A stretch of 64,000 nucleotides of DNA, from assembly GCA_027579435.1 (NCBI GenBank), contig JANBPK010001202.1, forward strand, positions 1-64,000, written 5' to 3'. Every line of letters starts with the position of its first letter. The first letter of the stretch is position 1. A program made the position numbers and the translations under genes. The notes below the pieces were generated by a model, which searched no databases, was not told the DNA's origin, and saw only the letters and a list, made by a program, of their open reading frames with translations. Positions 23,086 to 35,589 of the stretch are shown in pieces. Source of the stretch: Candolleomyces eurysporus. Lineage: Eukaryota > Basidiomycota > Agaricomycetes > Agaricales > Psathyrellaceae.

Positions 23086-26000
23086 CGTATGCCAAATTCA
23101 TCAACTATTGGCGTGGTACAGATGAAAGGCAGACAGCACGGAAGGTGCTTGCTGAAAGGAAGGGGCCTTCGGAGAGGGGATGGGGAAATGGAAGCAAATT
23201 CCACGTTTCCCCCGGGTTCTAAAATATACCAGTGGAAGGAGGACGATTGCATCAAAACCTATAACAGGCCATATCCCTTGAATCGTCTGGCAACCATTTC
23301 GGGCACCCGGGATTTGAAAGGATGACAGGGGAATACGTTAGACTTTGGAACGAGAGAGATCTTGAGATTTGCTCATGTGCCAANCCCCCCACATTGAGAC
23401 GCGGTGCCGTTAGTGACATACGGAGAAAGCCTGCGAGACTTTTCCAAGCCTTTCCACCTCCGAGTGCGGGTGATCTGGGGCAATAGGCTAGGTTCACACT
23501 TGAATCCCTAGGTTCCAGGCACCCTAGAGGATGCTCGGGAATTGGAGCGATCGGTGTATCTTCGCATGAGCCGTTTTGGAAGCGGGGAATTGATGCGGTG
23601 AATCTTGCAACCAAAGACCACTGTATCGCCCAGTCTCTCGTTTCTACTGAAGAGGATGAAGAGACTCTCCAGTTTCTTTAGAGACGCTGCTTTATCTGCT
23701 CAACAGCAAGCTAGTAGTAGGCACTGTAGAGCTCGGAGCAAACTTGAAGAGCAAGGGTCCGAACCCAGGATGATGGGCCACCGGTAGAGAGCCTATGATG
23801 AGCTGGAATCCAAAGCCAAGTAGATGAAAACTTCTTCGGAGAAAACTCTAATTTTGGTAATGCTTTAAGCTCGTATTCGCCCTGGTCCACCTGCTACCTA
23901 TGTTGCGCTCATTAGTGAATGTTTGATTAAATGAGAGGATCAAAGAAATGAAGCAATATTACAGTCAGATGCGCATAGTAACCGCGCCTGGATAGGAAGC
24001 TTGGCTTTCAAATGCCGTAATTCACAACATCTAGAATGAATTTAATACAAATTTCGATTGAAAACAGGGTCGGCGGCAACGGAGAGCGATTTGTAGAGGA
24101 CGGAGGTGATGAAGGTGAGGCCATCCGCATCATCCGCCATCACGCGCCCCTCCTGCCGACGTCTGCCGAGCGACTCGCCGAACAAATAAACGCACATTCA
24201 TGTTGGCGATCATTTTATTCGAGCCCGCGGCGCCTTCTTCCCAACCCTCCAAGTCTCCAGAAGAACGAAAAAGGCGCCAGCCAGGGATGAGAAAATACCA
24301 ATTTCTGGAATCTACATCTTCCACTCATTGCACCCGCTCTGGCCCGCCCCAGAGTTGGCATGTGCTTAGGCCTTGAGAAAATATCAACGCCACGAGATGC
24401 TGGGATCCTGCAATCCCTCCACGGCCAGACGACCAGTAAATTGGCCGGTTCGTGTACACTCTGGCAGCTTGGAGATCTTATGCTTGTTTGCTCCACTCAC
24501 CCGCAAATCGACTCCACGAGGTTCCCGAGTACTTCAACAACAGTCTTGTACGCATTGATTCTGTCAACAACGGCCTGCCAAATTCCTGTGGGGTATGGGA
24601 TACCCTCTGACTTTCTCATCGTACCGATGTCGCGGATGTACACTCTTCACCCTCATGACCCACGATGTTTACTGCGTCATGATAAGGTATTGGTCATCGG
24701 TTACCCTTTCTGCCGCCTCGATTTTCAACGTATTCAATAAACACTTGCTGGCTGGATGGCCGCCATGGCGGGAATCAAAAATTTATCATGATGCTGGTCT
24801 CTCTCCAAAGCTCAGAACCAAGATCGTTTCGCAGTTTGCACAAAACCTTGAGAACGACATGTCTCAAAGATGGTTAGCGCACTGATAGCCGCCGTCTCCA
24901 CTCAGGAGTCAGGACTGCAGATGACGCCGGTGGGATAGGATTCGCAAGGGTCCAGAGGTCCTAGGCCTTATGGCCGTACGCCACTGTCAATATTCCTCGA
25001 GGCCGGCACCCATGGTCGATCAACGGACCATGGATAACCCAGAGATTTCTCGCCCCAGATTCGCTGGTAAAAACATAGCTACTAGTAGGCGTCAACCCTT
25101 ACGTTCAGCTTTGGCAGTGCGTTGAATGAGCTTATGGTTTCACTGTACTCCGCGTGTGCAAATATTTTACTCGCGTCCATCTCCAAACAAGTACATAAGT
25201 CCAACCGTTGGCTACGCCCTGTATCAGACGTTGATGATTTTTCGAGCGGAACTCTCCCAGGCTGGCCACCGACCCTGCATTCTGGCAGTGCCCTCGGTCG
25301 TTGTTCAAGGCTCTCCCGCGGTAAAGATTCATTTTTCGGCCGCCGGAGGAACGGCGTTGCTCCCCTGCAAATACAAGGAGGGGGGCGAAAAGCAGCGAAA
25401 GATTATCGTAAATGCTCTGTCCAAATCCGTCTCGCCTTTCTCATCCTTACATGCTGGAGTGCATTACGAGATAATTATCAGAGACGGACGTGGCGTCGTA
25501 ACGACCAGCCAACCAGAATAGTAATCGCGATGGTTATCTCAGAAGAGTGAACTGTTGATGAACTGAATCTAATGTAGACCTTTAAAGAATGTCGATGCGG
25601 TCTTCTAAAAGCATATCTCCACTTAAGCTGAAAATCACAGAAGCAAGTCAGACTGCCGGTCTGTGCTCAACCCCACTTTCTCATGAGCTCGAGTCGCTTA
25701 TGTTCGGTTGTAAAACGCCACCCGAGAGCCAGGATATCAGTGGGGTCAGTGTGTACTTTACCTTCTGGCTTTCGACTTGCCCAATTGATCGATCTCTCTT
25801 CATTTTGACAGCTACACTTCCCCCGTTGCCAGGATTTCCACAGCTTTTACTTTCCCCCTACACCACCATCAACTATCTGTCGTCTGCCTCCCTTTCCTTG
25901 CACATATCGCATCAGGTGTTTGAAGCTCTTGCTTTTAATGGCAGTATTTCATCAGCTGCTGACGTTCGACTTTTCGTAAAATCTCAGACTCTCCCATGAA

Positions 26001-28403
26001 TCAGGTCGAAAAGCGATATGCCCATCTACTCGTACCTCGTCGCAACCGGTGGTCTTTCTTTCAAAGGAAATTGGCAAAGTCAGAAGAATACTGGATTCGT
26101 ATCTCTTGCTCTCATGTCCAACCCCTGAAGCTCCTACTACGTACTCTGTCTCTGATGATCTATCCTTCTTGCAGTCAACCTCTCCTTCTGGTATCTGCTT
26201 GAGGCCTTGACGTACGGGACACATCCTGTACCTGGTTTCCAGTCTCCTGTATGGTGACGGCCTCGGAGATCTGGCCCGACGACGTCAGGCTCTACTGCTC
26301 TCTCATGTTCAAGTTCAATGCGTGATGCCCTCATTGTGCGATATCGGAGTCTTGTCCCTCCTCCAAGATTAAATGACAGGCACATTTTGTGGAGTCTTTC
26401 CCCAGCATACCATCGGCGGACGAGTATCATTTTCTTCCGAGGAGCGGTCTTCACGGCGTATAAAACACGTACAGCTTTCTCAATGGACTTGTGCACTTTC
26501 TGGAACACTTGTCTTCTCGAAGTGTCCGTCTCCTGGCAGCTGGCTGGTTTATCTCCGCGAGGACCTCCTCGAAATGCATAGACCTTGATATTGAGATAGG
26601 GCGACCCTCAGCCTCACCATTTCTTGGCTACAAAAAAGCCTCAATCTCTCGACTCTGGCAACGATAGCGTAACTCCCCCGAGCTCCTGTCGTTTCGGCTT
26701 CACCCCCGTTCGAGCAAGACAACTCTATATGACACACTGACGGACACATCATCTGTCTGAGTCTCTTTCAAAGTAAGAAAGTACGTATACCGGCGCCAGT
26801 GGCTGACTGGCAGGCAGTGCACAGATATTGCATTCGCCGTGTCACAGCTTGGACATGGGTATTACAACCCTTGTAAGGCTTTCCTCCCCCTTCTGTCTGC
26901 TTTTTCCCTGGAGATTCTGGCATGGGTACTTTCGAGGACGGTGCTTTGTTCCATGAATCTCGGGACAGAGCTCTGTTCAGCAAGTCTTATGTACAGGCGG
27001 GCTTCGCTTCCGTCATATCATTAACCTTCCATACCGTGTGTAGAACCCTAAAGGAAGTCCGGCGCCCATTGGCCTCCGTACTGAGAGTACTTTGGCTTGG
27101 GTTCTCCTCTTTTTACTTACTTTCCCCTCACATAATGTCACCGTCACCTTTATCGTCCTGCTTTCAGCGAGTCTGGTGAAACACTTCCTTCGAGTCCAAT
27201 CGGATAAATATCCGGCGTCTGCTGATAATCTAAAGAGTGACGTACTCACTGCGGGTTCTTGCACTCTGGATATCGTTATCGCCCAAATTGCAGCACCGCA
27301 GTGCCCGGAGTTCGAAGCGCGACCGTGAATCGCTAGTCACGGTGGTAACTGCAGCTTTGAACACCTCGTTACTCAGACGATTCACGAATATGTAGTGCCG
27401 TCGCCGCTCCTAGGTAGTCTAGCGGAGGAAGATAGGCGCTATATCACATCAAACAGGCTTCTCCAGCTAAGCGCCCCACACCCAAATCGTACTTCGCAAC
27501 TCGAGAGTCCCAATGNAAAAAAATAGCTCTTGCTCCATCTCGAACGGTACCCAAGGCAATGAGCGACCGTCACGATCGACTGAATCGTCGACACTCTTGA
27601 TACAAGCTCTCGTAAATCCTCCTCCGCAGACCCACCGCAAAGGGGACCTCAGCGCTACCAGCAAAGTGACCAGTTTCAAGTGAGTAGATCCCCGAGGTAT
27701 AAAACACTGCCGCCCTCCGTTCCTGGACCTCTGAACGGTTATTATGACACGGTGCCGAGCAGGGGTATCAAACCAACTATGTTACTATCTCTCTCCATCA
27801 TGGATTCAAGCCAGTTTAAGCCTCCAATGCACATCTATCATACCGGCGGGTGATCCCAACTGTTATCTACGGACGAATCATTTTTGTTTCCAGAGCGACT
27901 TGTTTTACCGTCACCGAGCTTTGAAACGTCGTCGAAACAGATCGTTGCACAAAAAATGGGTCTGCATATTCGACGATCAAGAAGGGGTGATATGGATACA
28001 CCGAAGAAATGCATTCACCGAGACGTAAGGATACGACAAATGGTAGATAGGTACGTAGGTAGATACAAAGAAACGAGAGGGGGTATGTACACTGTTCAGA
28101 AAATAGTCACTTTGAACGGTCCGGGCAAAATTGTACAAAGATAAGAATCCATACACTGAGGGTGTATCAAAGTTCAGTACTCGTGAGACGGGCGCAAAAC
28201 ACCCAAGAGTTAGGTTGATGAAACAAGTGTGACAATGGAAGACCAGATCAGAAATATCAGTACCCAGCGAACTATTAAAGTAACAATGAAATGGAAAGAA
28301 AAGAGAGGAGCACGGTCAGCGAGGCTGAGAAGGAGGTTTTGTCCGTGTGAAGGTGGCCTTGTATCCCCACGAAGCTATGGCCCCTTTCGTCAAGGTTCCG
28401 AAC
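23086..28403. other. 5.3-kb gene-poor region
   Basis: No intact gene can be supported. Short open frames on both strands lack family resemblance. Between about 25.6 and 27.2 kb several plus-strand frames are rich in Leu, Ser, Phe and Tyr as in a membrane protein, but they are broken by stops in every frame and I could not join them with credible splice sites; this may be a decayed gene. Two isolated N bases occur (23384 beside a C-run, 27516 beside an A-run). The first few hundred bases should hold the transporter promoter. Confidence 0.5.
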
Positions 28404-29399
28404 TTAAGCCAGGAGGACGGCAGCAACCGCAGCAGCAACGCCGGCGAAGCCAGCCTGAGACAACTTGCTGGCGGCGTTGGTGTTAAGAGGAGCAGTTCCT
28501 CCAGTGGTGCCGGTGGCAGGGGGAGTGGTGCCCGGGCTGCGAAGGCAAAGTTAGTCGAAGCTGGACGACATCAGGGCAATACAACTTACGTAGTGGCGGA
28601 AGTGGTAGGGCGAGGAGTGGTAACGGTGGTAGAGGTGGTGGAGGTGGTGGCGGTGGTGGTCGGTCTGCTAGAGGTGGAGGTGGTGGTGCCGGTGCCACTA
28701 GTTGTGCGGGAGGTAGTAGTTGTCGTGGCGTTCAAGCACGAGTCGTCGGCTGTGAGGAGTTAGATTAAGGCATGCATTCAACGAGGAGTTCCACCTACTG
28801 CCAGCGATGATGGGGAAGGGAGCGGATTGACTCAAAGTACCAGTGGAATCACGGAGGTTGATACCAATCGTGCCTGAACAATGATTAGAGAAACTCTGTC
28901 AAGGTCAAGGGGAAAAAACTCACTGGGTGGCAAGTTGACGAGCCAAGTACGCGAAGTGGCGTCACCGACATCGCCAAAGTCAACGAGGGCAGCAGCGCCA
29001 GGTTGATTGCCAGGGAGAATGCTATAATGAACTCGTCAGTGACGGAATTAATCGATGAAACGGTGTTATTTTCACCTCTGACGCAAAAACAAAGTTTATG
29101 CGGTAAGGTCAGAGTGAGGTCATTCAATGAATGATATAGCACGCACCAAGAAGTAAGGGGCTAGTGATACACAATCAGCCTCATTTCTCGCTTCAAGACC
29201 AATGAACACTGCTTACGGGTTCCTCCAGACCAGGATATCAAGAGAGGCTGGCAAACGACAGCGCTGGGACTGAGAGCGACCTCGATAAGCAAGGCAGCCC
29301 CACATGGGAAAGGTGCATGGACTCACGGAGTGTTGACAGTGACCTGAGCAGCGACGCCGGAGACGGCAAGGGCAATGGCAGCGGCGAGGAAGGCCTTCA
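28404..29399 (-). CDS. Secreted, GPI-anchored Ser/Thr-rich protein
   Basis: Seven small exons, about 200 aa. It begins with a clear signal peptide, 'MKAFLAAAIALAVSGVAAQ', cleaved probably after AAA or AQ. A small beta-rich domain follows: 'VNTPAVVCQPLLISWSGGTP', 'PYFLSILPGNQPGAAALVDF', 'SRTWLVNLPPSTIGINLRDS', then a Cys in DDSCLN. Next comes a Thr/Ser-rich stretch of about 60 residues (the GGTGG-rich plus-strand DNA at 28610-28740), a heavily O-mannosylated stalk. It ends with Asn/Ala-Ser small residues and a hydrophobic tail (AGFAGVAAAVAAVLLA), the GPI-attachment signal. This is the Kre9/Knh1-like Ser-Thr-rich GPI family common in Agaricomycetes, found at the cell wall or plasma membrane. 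TTAAATAC about 70 bp upstream may be a TATA box. Confidence 0.85.
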
Positions 29400-30093
29400 T
29401 TGTGGACGACGACGTGGGGGATGGGAACAAGGGTGAACTCGGACGACGGTGAAAAAAGGCGGCCTAGTATTTAAGAACCCCCGTGTTGGTGGGACAAACA
29501 ACGCATGATCGTCAGCCTTCCCCTTATCACGCGTAATATGCCTCTCTCCAGCCCCCCTCCTTCCCACCGCCCCATGGCTTCTTCCTCGTCGTCGTCGCCG
29601 GCGACCGTTACCCAGCCCTTGAGATTCCATGAACACGGTCTATTTGGAGCACCAGAATCCACGAGATTCCTGGGCTTCTCCCCTCCGGTTCTGTGAGGAT
29701 TCCCAAGGTTGGGCTTGGGATCCAGAACATTCTCCGATTTTGGCTCGGCGCTGATACGGGCTGACACTAGCGTTCACGCCACGAGTTCACTCTCAATGAG
29801 TGGTGGCCCTCTGACGTCTCTGACGTCGATAACGCAACATATCGCCAGTCAAACCCTGCAGCACTATCTTGTGACCCGGAGGTACAATGTATCCTATGGC
29901 CACGAACCACGCGTGGCTCGTGGCCATCTCATGGTGTCATTTCTACCGGATGGGGACCCGTATAGCATCTGTTATCCGGTCGTCCTTATTCCCGAGTGCT
30001 TGCTTCAGAAATTCATCCGATACAAATACTGGACTAGAACACGAGTGCATAAGGTAACTGCAATACCAAAAACATACGCGCACACAAGTACTT
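29400..30093. other. Intergenic stretch
   Basis: Promoter region of the GPI-anchored protein gene (right to left) and 3' flank of the next minus-strand gene. No other gene seen. Confidence 0.5.
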
Positions 30094-31196
30094 TTAGGCC
30101 GAGTTCCTGCGAGCAACCATTCGCAATACCGTCTGGAGGCCATAATGGTCGCTAATCCACTGGTCAACCTCCAATCCCTTGACTTTGGCCCCCTTCCCAA
30201 TCCTCTCTGGCTCATCCATTTTGTATCCCCTCCGAGGCAGGTACAGCACTTTATCCAAACGCGCGGCAGGGTGTCCTCGGTCGTTATGTCCCTGATAACC
30301 CCAGGTGAACCCTGCCTCATCCCTGTCTCCACGCCTCCAGGCATCCCGCAGACCAACCTCCAGCGCAAGACCCGCATCCTCTGGTGAAATCGCGTTCATA
30401 TCCCCAACCACCACGCCCCCTCTCACATCCACCTGCTTCAAAAACCTCGCCGCCAACTCCAGCTGCCGTGGTCTCGCAATCGCACCCTGCGGTAACGACT
30501 CCAAATGGGTATTCACCACACATATCACTGCCTTCTCAAGGCTAGGCTCCGGCTCATTGAGCATAATATACACCGCCAACGCCGCCCTCGCCATCTCCGT
30601 GTACCCATAATGCAGAATGTCACACTTCACCACCCTCAGCGACTTGGACACCAACGTGACATTCCCATACGCCGCCCCCTCTGGCCACTTCTCCTTGGTG
30701 ACGGGCGTCACGGAGAAACTCCGCTTCACCCACTCGTCATTTAGCAGAGCAGGTATCACGCTCTCGTGGACCTCCTGCAGACAAATGACACACGGTTCGA
30801 GAGGCTCCCCCTCCTTGGACGGGAGCACGTCGTATTCGAGGTACCGCAGCGCCGATAGCAGCCTCTCTTCCCTGTGATCGAACATAAAGTCGATGTTCCA
30901 TGTTATAATGCGCATGCTGGATGCGTAGCNGGGGGGAGTCGTCGTCCTCGAGGAGGTCCCTGATCTCTTCTGAGCTGCCGGGCATTGGAAGGTGTTTCCA
31001 TGCGTTGCGTTTTGGGTGGAAGCGATAAGGCCGTATCGGCACTAGGGTGTTNGGGGATGACAGCTTCGGTGGGCGACATGTCCTCGATACCGGGCGGGAT
31101 GAAGGGTTCGTCGTCTGAGGGTGTGGGTGGGACGTCGATCGAGAGCGCGGCCGTGGGTCGCCCTCGGAAATTTAGGAACCGGGGTAAATGGTACAT
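30094..31196 (-). CDS. Endonuclease/exonuclease/phosphatase family protein, TDP2-like
   Basis: Intronless, 366 aa once two single N bases (30930, 31052) are left out; the span minus two is an exact number of codons and the reading is then open throughout. The N-terminal 90 residues are a Pro-rich, acidic lead (PPTPSDDEPFIPPGIED). The catalytic fold follows: 'MRIITWNIDFMFD' (beta-1 with Asn), 'VICLQEVHES' (metal-binding Glu), 'VVNTHLES' , 'GGVVVGDMNAI' (Asp/Asn pair), 'RLDKVLY' and 'ISDHYGLQTVL' (catalytic Asp-His). These match the Mg-dependent EEP superfamily, and the WNID/LQE/GDMN/SDH set resembles tyrosyl-DNA phosphodiesterase 2. TDP2 removes topoisomerase 2 adducts from 5' DNA ends; that role here is inference. 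Confidence 0.85.
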
Positions 31197-31586
31197 TCTT
31201 TGGGGGGAGGGAAGGGATGGGTGGATTTAGAGGCAATAGGGTGTAAGTATATCGCCAGAAGGTAGCCACTCGTCTGGATGGTAGGGATCTGTTACGCGGA
31301 AGCGCGAGGAAGGCTCGCGCGGAGACGCCTGGAAGATTTATATGAGTCAAGGGAAAGTTCCTGGGGCCCAATGACATGATGTTCCACTATCGATATGCCT
31401 CAAGGTAGATCACGCGTGTAGTATTCTCGAACACGAGGCAGGCATGTCCCCGTTCCCAATCAAAAACGTTGAGGCGTGCATAAACTTTCTCCGTCAACCG
31501 GGCATTCTTCACTTCATCGCGGAGCTAGAGCTCGTTCTCGGGTACAATATAATAGCATTCGCAATGATGAAATATACATCTCACAT

Positions 31587-33358
31587 TCAAAGCTCAGCCT
31601 TTTCCCTCCCAACAGTCTCATCCTGCTCCTTCTTTTCCTTTGGTTTGTCGGTGAAGGACTTGAGGATGTTGGACTTGACCTTGAGCTCATCGAGTTTCTT
31701 GTCTGACAAGTTCCTTTTGGCAAGGATGGAGGCCAGGCTGTGGAAAGTGAAAGAATGAAGCAGGATGTGATCAGCGATGCTGTCGGACCAACTATCAGAG
31801 CCGCCTCATGCATACTCACCGCTTAGCTTCTTTCTCAATATAGCCCTCAGTGCCGGTCACAACCTTCTCCATAGCACGAATATAGTGCTTGCCTGCTACA
31901 CCAGCCTTGCTTGCAAGAGCAGAAGCTTCATCGAGGAGCTTCTGACGAGTATCCTTGGGGGCGGCGACGAATTGAGTGGCAATCGCGTCCAATTCAGGAA
32001 CACGTCCAGCCTGCCACATCCCCAGTTAGTAACCGAGTGGCAATGCATTGGAGTTAGCTCGCTTACCTTAGAGTTCAAGCCACCGCCGACAGCCCGGAAG
32101 GTACCGCACTTCTTGTTCAGGAACTTGACGAGGTCAGCTTCACCTCGTCCACCAGAGTACTCCTCAGCCGTGTTATCGTGACCGTAGAACTTGATAGTAG
32201 GGTAGCTAGAGACACCCTCCTGTTTGGCGAGCGGCTTGTTCCTCTCGTCATCGGCATTCATGTTGGCCACGATGCACTGGAGATTCGATGATTAGATTCG
32301 GGCGGCATGGGGCTTTTGAGCCGAGATTCGAGACTTACGTTGGATTCGGGGACAAACCATTGGGCGACTGAAGTGTCACAGTTGTCACTTGATTAGCTGT
32401 GGAATGAATGTAATGAAATGGACGGAACATACGCTTCTCCCAGGTGGGCTTAAGGTTCTTGCAGTGTCCACACCATGGCGCCTGTGTACCTACTCAGTAA
32501 AGCAAGTGGAAACCGAAGATCAGGTTTACTCACCGTGTAAGTGATAAAAACGTTCTTAGTGGAGTCCTATCACCCAGGGATTAATACCAATAACCAGGTA
32601 ATTGGTGTGAAGGGGCGATGCGTACCAGTACAACATCGTTGAAGTTGGAAACATCAATCTTCTTGACGAAGCTGGGAGGCTTCGTGGGCAGTTTGGATTT
32701 GACGCCGGTTTGCTTCGTGATACTAAAGCGTGTTTGAGCCAAAGTATCGCAGGTAAGCGGAGAAGATCACGCACTATGCAGCGAGAGTCTCTAAATCACG
32801 GCCCTCTTCATATTTGTTTTCGACACCCTTGGCATCGAAGAATTTGAGAGCTGCCAACGAAATGTCAGCGGTAATGATAACAATGCGTGGACAAGTGATA
32901 CGCACTGGGGAAGCCAGTAACACCATACCTCTCGCCCAATGGCCTGCCAGCACCGTCGGCATCAACCTTGGCGATGACGACCTTGTCCTTTGCGTGCTCA
33001 AAGATATTAGCAAGTTGCTCCCAAACAGGGGCGAGGTTCTATCAAAGCTGTTAATTGACGAGACAACAAGCGCTTCAATCACAACACACCTTGCAGTGAC
33101 CACTACGAGTTGAAATACGGTTATCATCTAAACGCCTTCATTTGTAAGAGCCTGAGATGCTTACCACCACGGTGCAAAGCTATAATCTGCATTAGCTTTG
33201 AAACCCGGACAAAGGATTGGTACTACTCACAATTCCACGAAAGCGGGGACTCCTTGGCCGACAACAGAGTCGAAGTTGTCCGGGGTCAACTCCTTGACGT
33301 TAGAAGCACTAACGCCTGCGATTAACGCGCCAACAAGTAAAGAGAAAGAAAACCTCAT
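31587..33358 (-). CDS. Protein disulfide isomerase, ERp38 type (two thioredoxin domains plus D domain)
   Basis: About 380 aa over ten or more exons. Signal peptide MRFSFSLLVGALIAGVSA, then thioredoxin domain a with active site '[10 protein letters not shown]' (33179-33090), domain a' with '[20 protein letters not shown]' (about 32510-32460), and 'SYPTIKFYGHDNT' cis-Pro strand. The C-terminal helical D domain (ERp29C-like) reads 'GRVPELDAIATQFVAAPKD', 'AGVAGKHYIRAMEKV', and the tail is charged, ending KAEL. It oxidises and isomerises disulfides in the ER lumen. The first CGHC site is split over 15-nt and 13-nt exons (33179-33165 and 33102-33090). A TGACGTGG motif lies about 75 bp upstream (see separate entry). 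It is divergent from the SQT1-like gene. Confidence 0.92.
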
Positions 33359-33853
33359 GGTGGATGGATGAGGGAGAGAAGGAAAAGCGTGAAGAAATAT
33401 GACAGAGGGCCAGCGCAGACACTTTAAGCACTGACGTGGAGATTTCTTGATTGGTCAGCGAACACCGTTACTTCCAGCTCTCACCTTCGGAGAAACTGGC
33501 TCTTGCTCTCATCACCTTCTCTCCATTCCTTTCACACAGTAAAACGGCTGATATTCAGCGCAGACGTGGACGTAATTTACTGGATTTTCAAGAGGATGGC
33601 TGGACCTTGGGCCTCTGGGTCCGTTTGAATGACGCGCCGAGCGCGAGCGGAGTTTACACGTGGATGGAACGCGTAGCCCGATATGGCAACTTTTTATCTC
33701 TCAATCCTTCGCTTCCGACGAGTCGATCAGTCAGCACTGAGTCCTCTCGACAAATCCTCTACTTACTCAGCACACCATCAAGATTTGTGGACGGTTTAAA
33801 GCCTGCTCCGACTCTCCAGATCCTTATACGACAACCCTACCAGAAAAGCAACG
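33359..33853. other. Divergent promoter region between PDI and SQT1
   Basis: About 495 bp separating two start codons in opposite directions; no gene seen. It should carry both promoters. CT-rich tracts occur near 33470-33540 ahead of the SQT1-like gene. Confidence 0.6.
33432..33439 (+). promoter_or_regulatory. UPRE-like motif TGACGTGG upstream of PDI
   Basis: TGACGTGG is the core of the XBP1/Hac1-type unfolded protein response element. It sits about 75 bp upstream of the PDI start codon, whose product is a standard target of that response. An 8-bp match alone could be chance; position and neighbour make it worth noting. Confidence 0.45.
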
Positions 33854-35324
33854 ATGAGCTCAGGAAAACAGCGAGCTACAGAGGCCGATTACGAAGATGA
33901 AGTAGAGCTCGAGGAAGATGGAGAGCAGTTCATCACCGAGGACGATGTCCTCGAAGTAGTGCAAGATGACGGGAACGCACCCATGGACGAAGACGACGAC
34001 AACGACGGCCAGGACCTGGGCGAAGGCTCTTCAGCCCCCGTTGAAGACAACACCGTCCAACATTTCACCGCACATACCGCATCCGTCTTTGCTGTCGCTT
34101 GTCACCCTACGGAGCCCCTAGCTGCCTCCGGAGGCGAAGACGACCTGGGGTATATCTGGGATATCACCGATGGTGAAGTCATCGTCAAGCTCACTGGACA
34201 TACCGATAGCGTCTCGGTCCTTGGCTGGAGCAGCGATGGCGAAATGGTGGCCACCGGAGGTATGGATGGGAGAATCAGGATTTGGAGGAGAGTCGGAAAA
34301 GAGAATTACAGGACTTGGGAATTCTTGACTGAACTCCAAGGCCCCGACGAAGTTACAGTACGTGAACACTCTCTGAAGATCTTTAGCCGCTGTTCTGAAA
34401 ATACCTTCCTTTTGCGCTATCTAGTTCCTGAGATGGCATCCCAAAGGAAGCGTCCTCCTCGCCGGAGGAAACGACGGCACAGTCTGGCTCTGGCAACGTA
34501 CGTACCAGTACCTCCATCGCATTCGCCCAACTAAATAGCCTCAACCCTCACCAGTCCCATCCGGAAACACAATGCAAGTCTTCGCAGGCCACAGCGGTGC
34601 CCTAAACTGTGGCGAATTCACCCCCGACGGCAAACGGATCCTCACTGCCTGTGCCGACGGTGTCCTGATACTCTGGGACCCCCGCTCGCCCACACCGGTA
34701 TTCAAACTCTCCTCGGACGATGCCCGATTCAACTTGGACGGCATCACGAGTCTCGGGATCAACCCTTCCTCTACCCTAGCAGTGGTAGGAGGCGCCGGAG
34801 GCGGAATCAGGGTAGTGAACCTGAATAAGGGGGAAATCGTTGGAACGCTCGGTGGGCATACCGAAGGGGAGAGCATCGAGTCGGTCGCTTTTGTCGATCT
34901 TACGGGTGCGGGATCCGGACCTGGTGTTGTTGTTACCGGTGCGACGGACGGAAAGGCGTGCATCTGGGATTTGAGCACCATGCGGCTGAGAGCTACGCTT
35001 CAGCATGAGGTTCGTATCTTGTTTCGAGTTGCTTGGGAGCGCTGTGACCGAGTTTTTTTTTTTTTACAGGATGCGATCACACAGCTACTCGCCCACCCAG
35101 CACCAAAACCATACCTCCTCGTCTCAGCATCAGCAGACAAGACCCTCAAAACCTGGGACGCCCGAACAGGCACGCTAATCAAAACACATCAAGGTCATCG
35201 TGGTCCTGTCCTCGGCGCTTCACTTGGTCTCGAGGGATCAGTTGTGGTTAGCGCAGGAGATGATGCACTCTGTGGTGTCTGGACGACCGAGGTGACAGAC
35301 GAGGATGGCGTATACACAGTGTAG
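33854..35324 (+). CDS. SQT1: WD40-repeat ribosome assembly chaperone, SQT1/AAMP family
   Basis: Four exons: 33854-34357, about 34424-34498, about 34555-35009 and about 35070-35324; about 430 aa. An acidic N-terminus (EDEVELEEDGEQFITEDDVL) precedes seven WD-type repeats, with visible units 'VACHPTEPLAASGGEDDLGY', 'LGWSSDGEMVATGGMDGRIR', 'LRWHPKGSVLLAGGNDGTVW', 'CGEFTPDGKRILTACADGVL', and 'LLVSASADKTLKTWDARTGT'. The order matches yeast Sqt1 and human AAMP. Sqt1 binds nascent ribosomal protein uL16 (Rpl10) and aids its loading on the 60S subunit. With TIF6 in the same window it is the second late-60S factor, though they are not close enough to suggest co-regulation. The 3' intron ends in a 12-T tract. 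Confidence 0.9.
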
Positions 35325-35589
35325 AATACAACGACTGGAGGATGGAGGTTACGTAGTAGTACTTAGTATGTGATTATGCCTAACACTTTCGAATCGTGGA
35401 TTTTCTTCACGCTCCAAACCAAAAGAATACGATGAAGATGATCGGGGTAAGATTGATATATGCATAGTTCAATGTTCGTCAAAGCGTCGTAACCAAAACT
35501 GTAAATCTAATCTCTACAACAAGAAAGTGTTCATGTGCGTGTGTAGAAGTTCGTAATAATTTACAGAAAACTGTAAGTACATTGGGACC
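35325..35589. other. Convergent 3' spacer
   Basis: Short AT-rich spacer between the stop codons of the SQT1-like and ATG15-like genes; presumably holds both polyadenylation regions. Confidence 0.4.

Noticed and set aside
23605..25550. Several short plus-strand open frames
   Set aside because: Overlapping, no family resemblance, no splice partners; treated as non-coding.
25996..27200. Idea that this is an MBOAT/wax-synthase-like gene (FWHGYFRG reading)
   Set aside because: The motif differs from the family signature and the surrounding frames are broken, so the match is not better than chance.
28347..28763. Plus-strand Val/Gly-rich open frame
   Set aside because: Antisense of the Thr/Ser-rich stalk of the GPI-anchored protein; the minus strand has a signal peptide and consistent splice sites.
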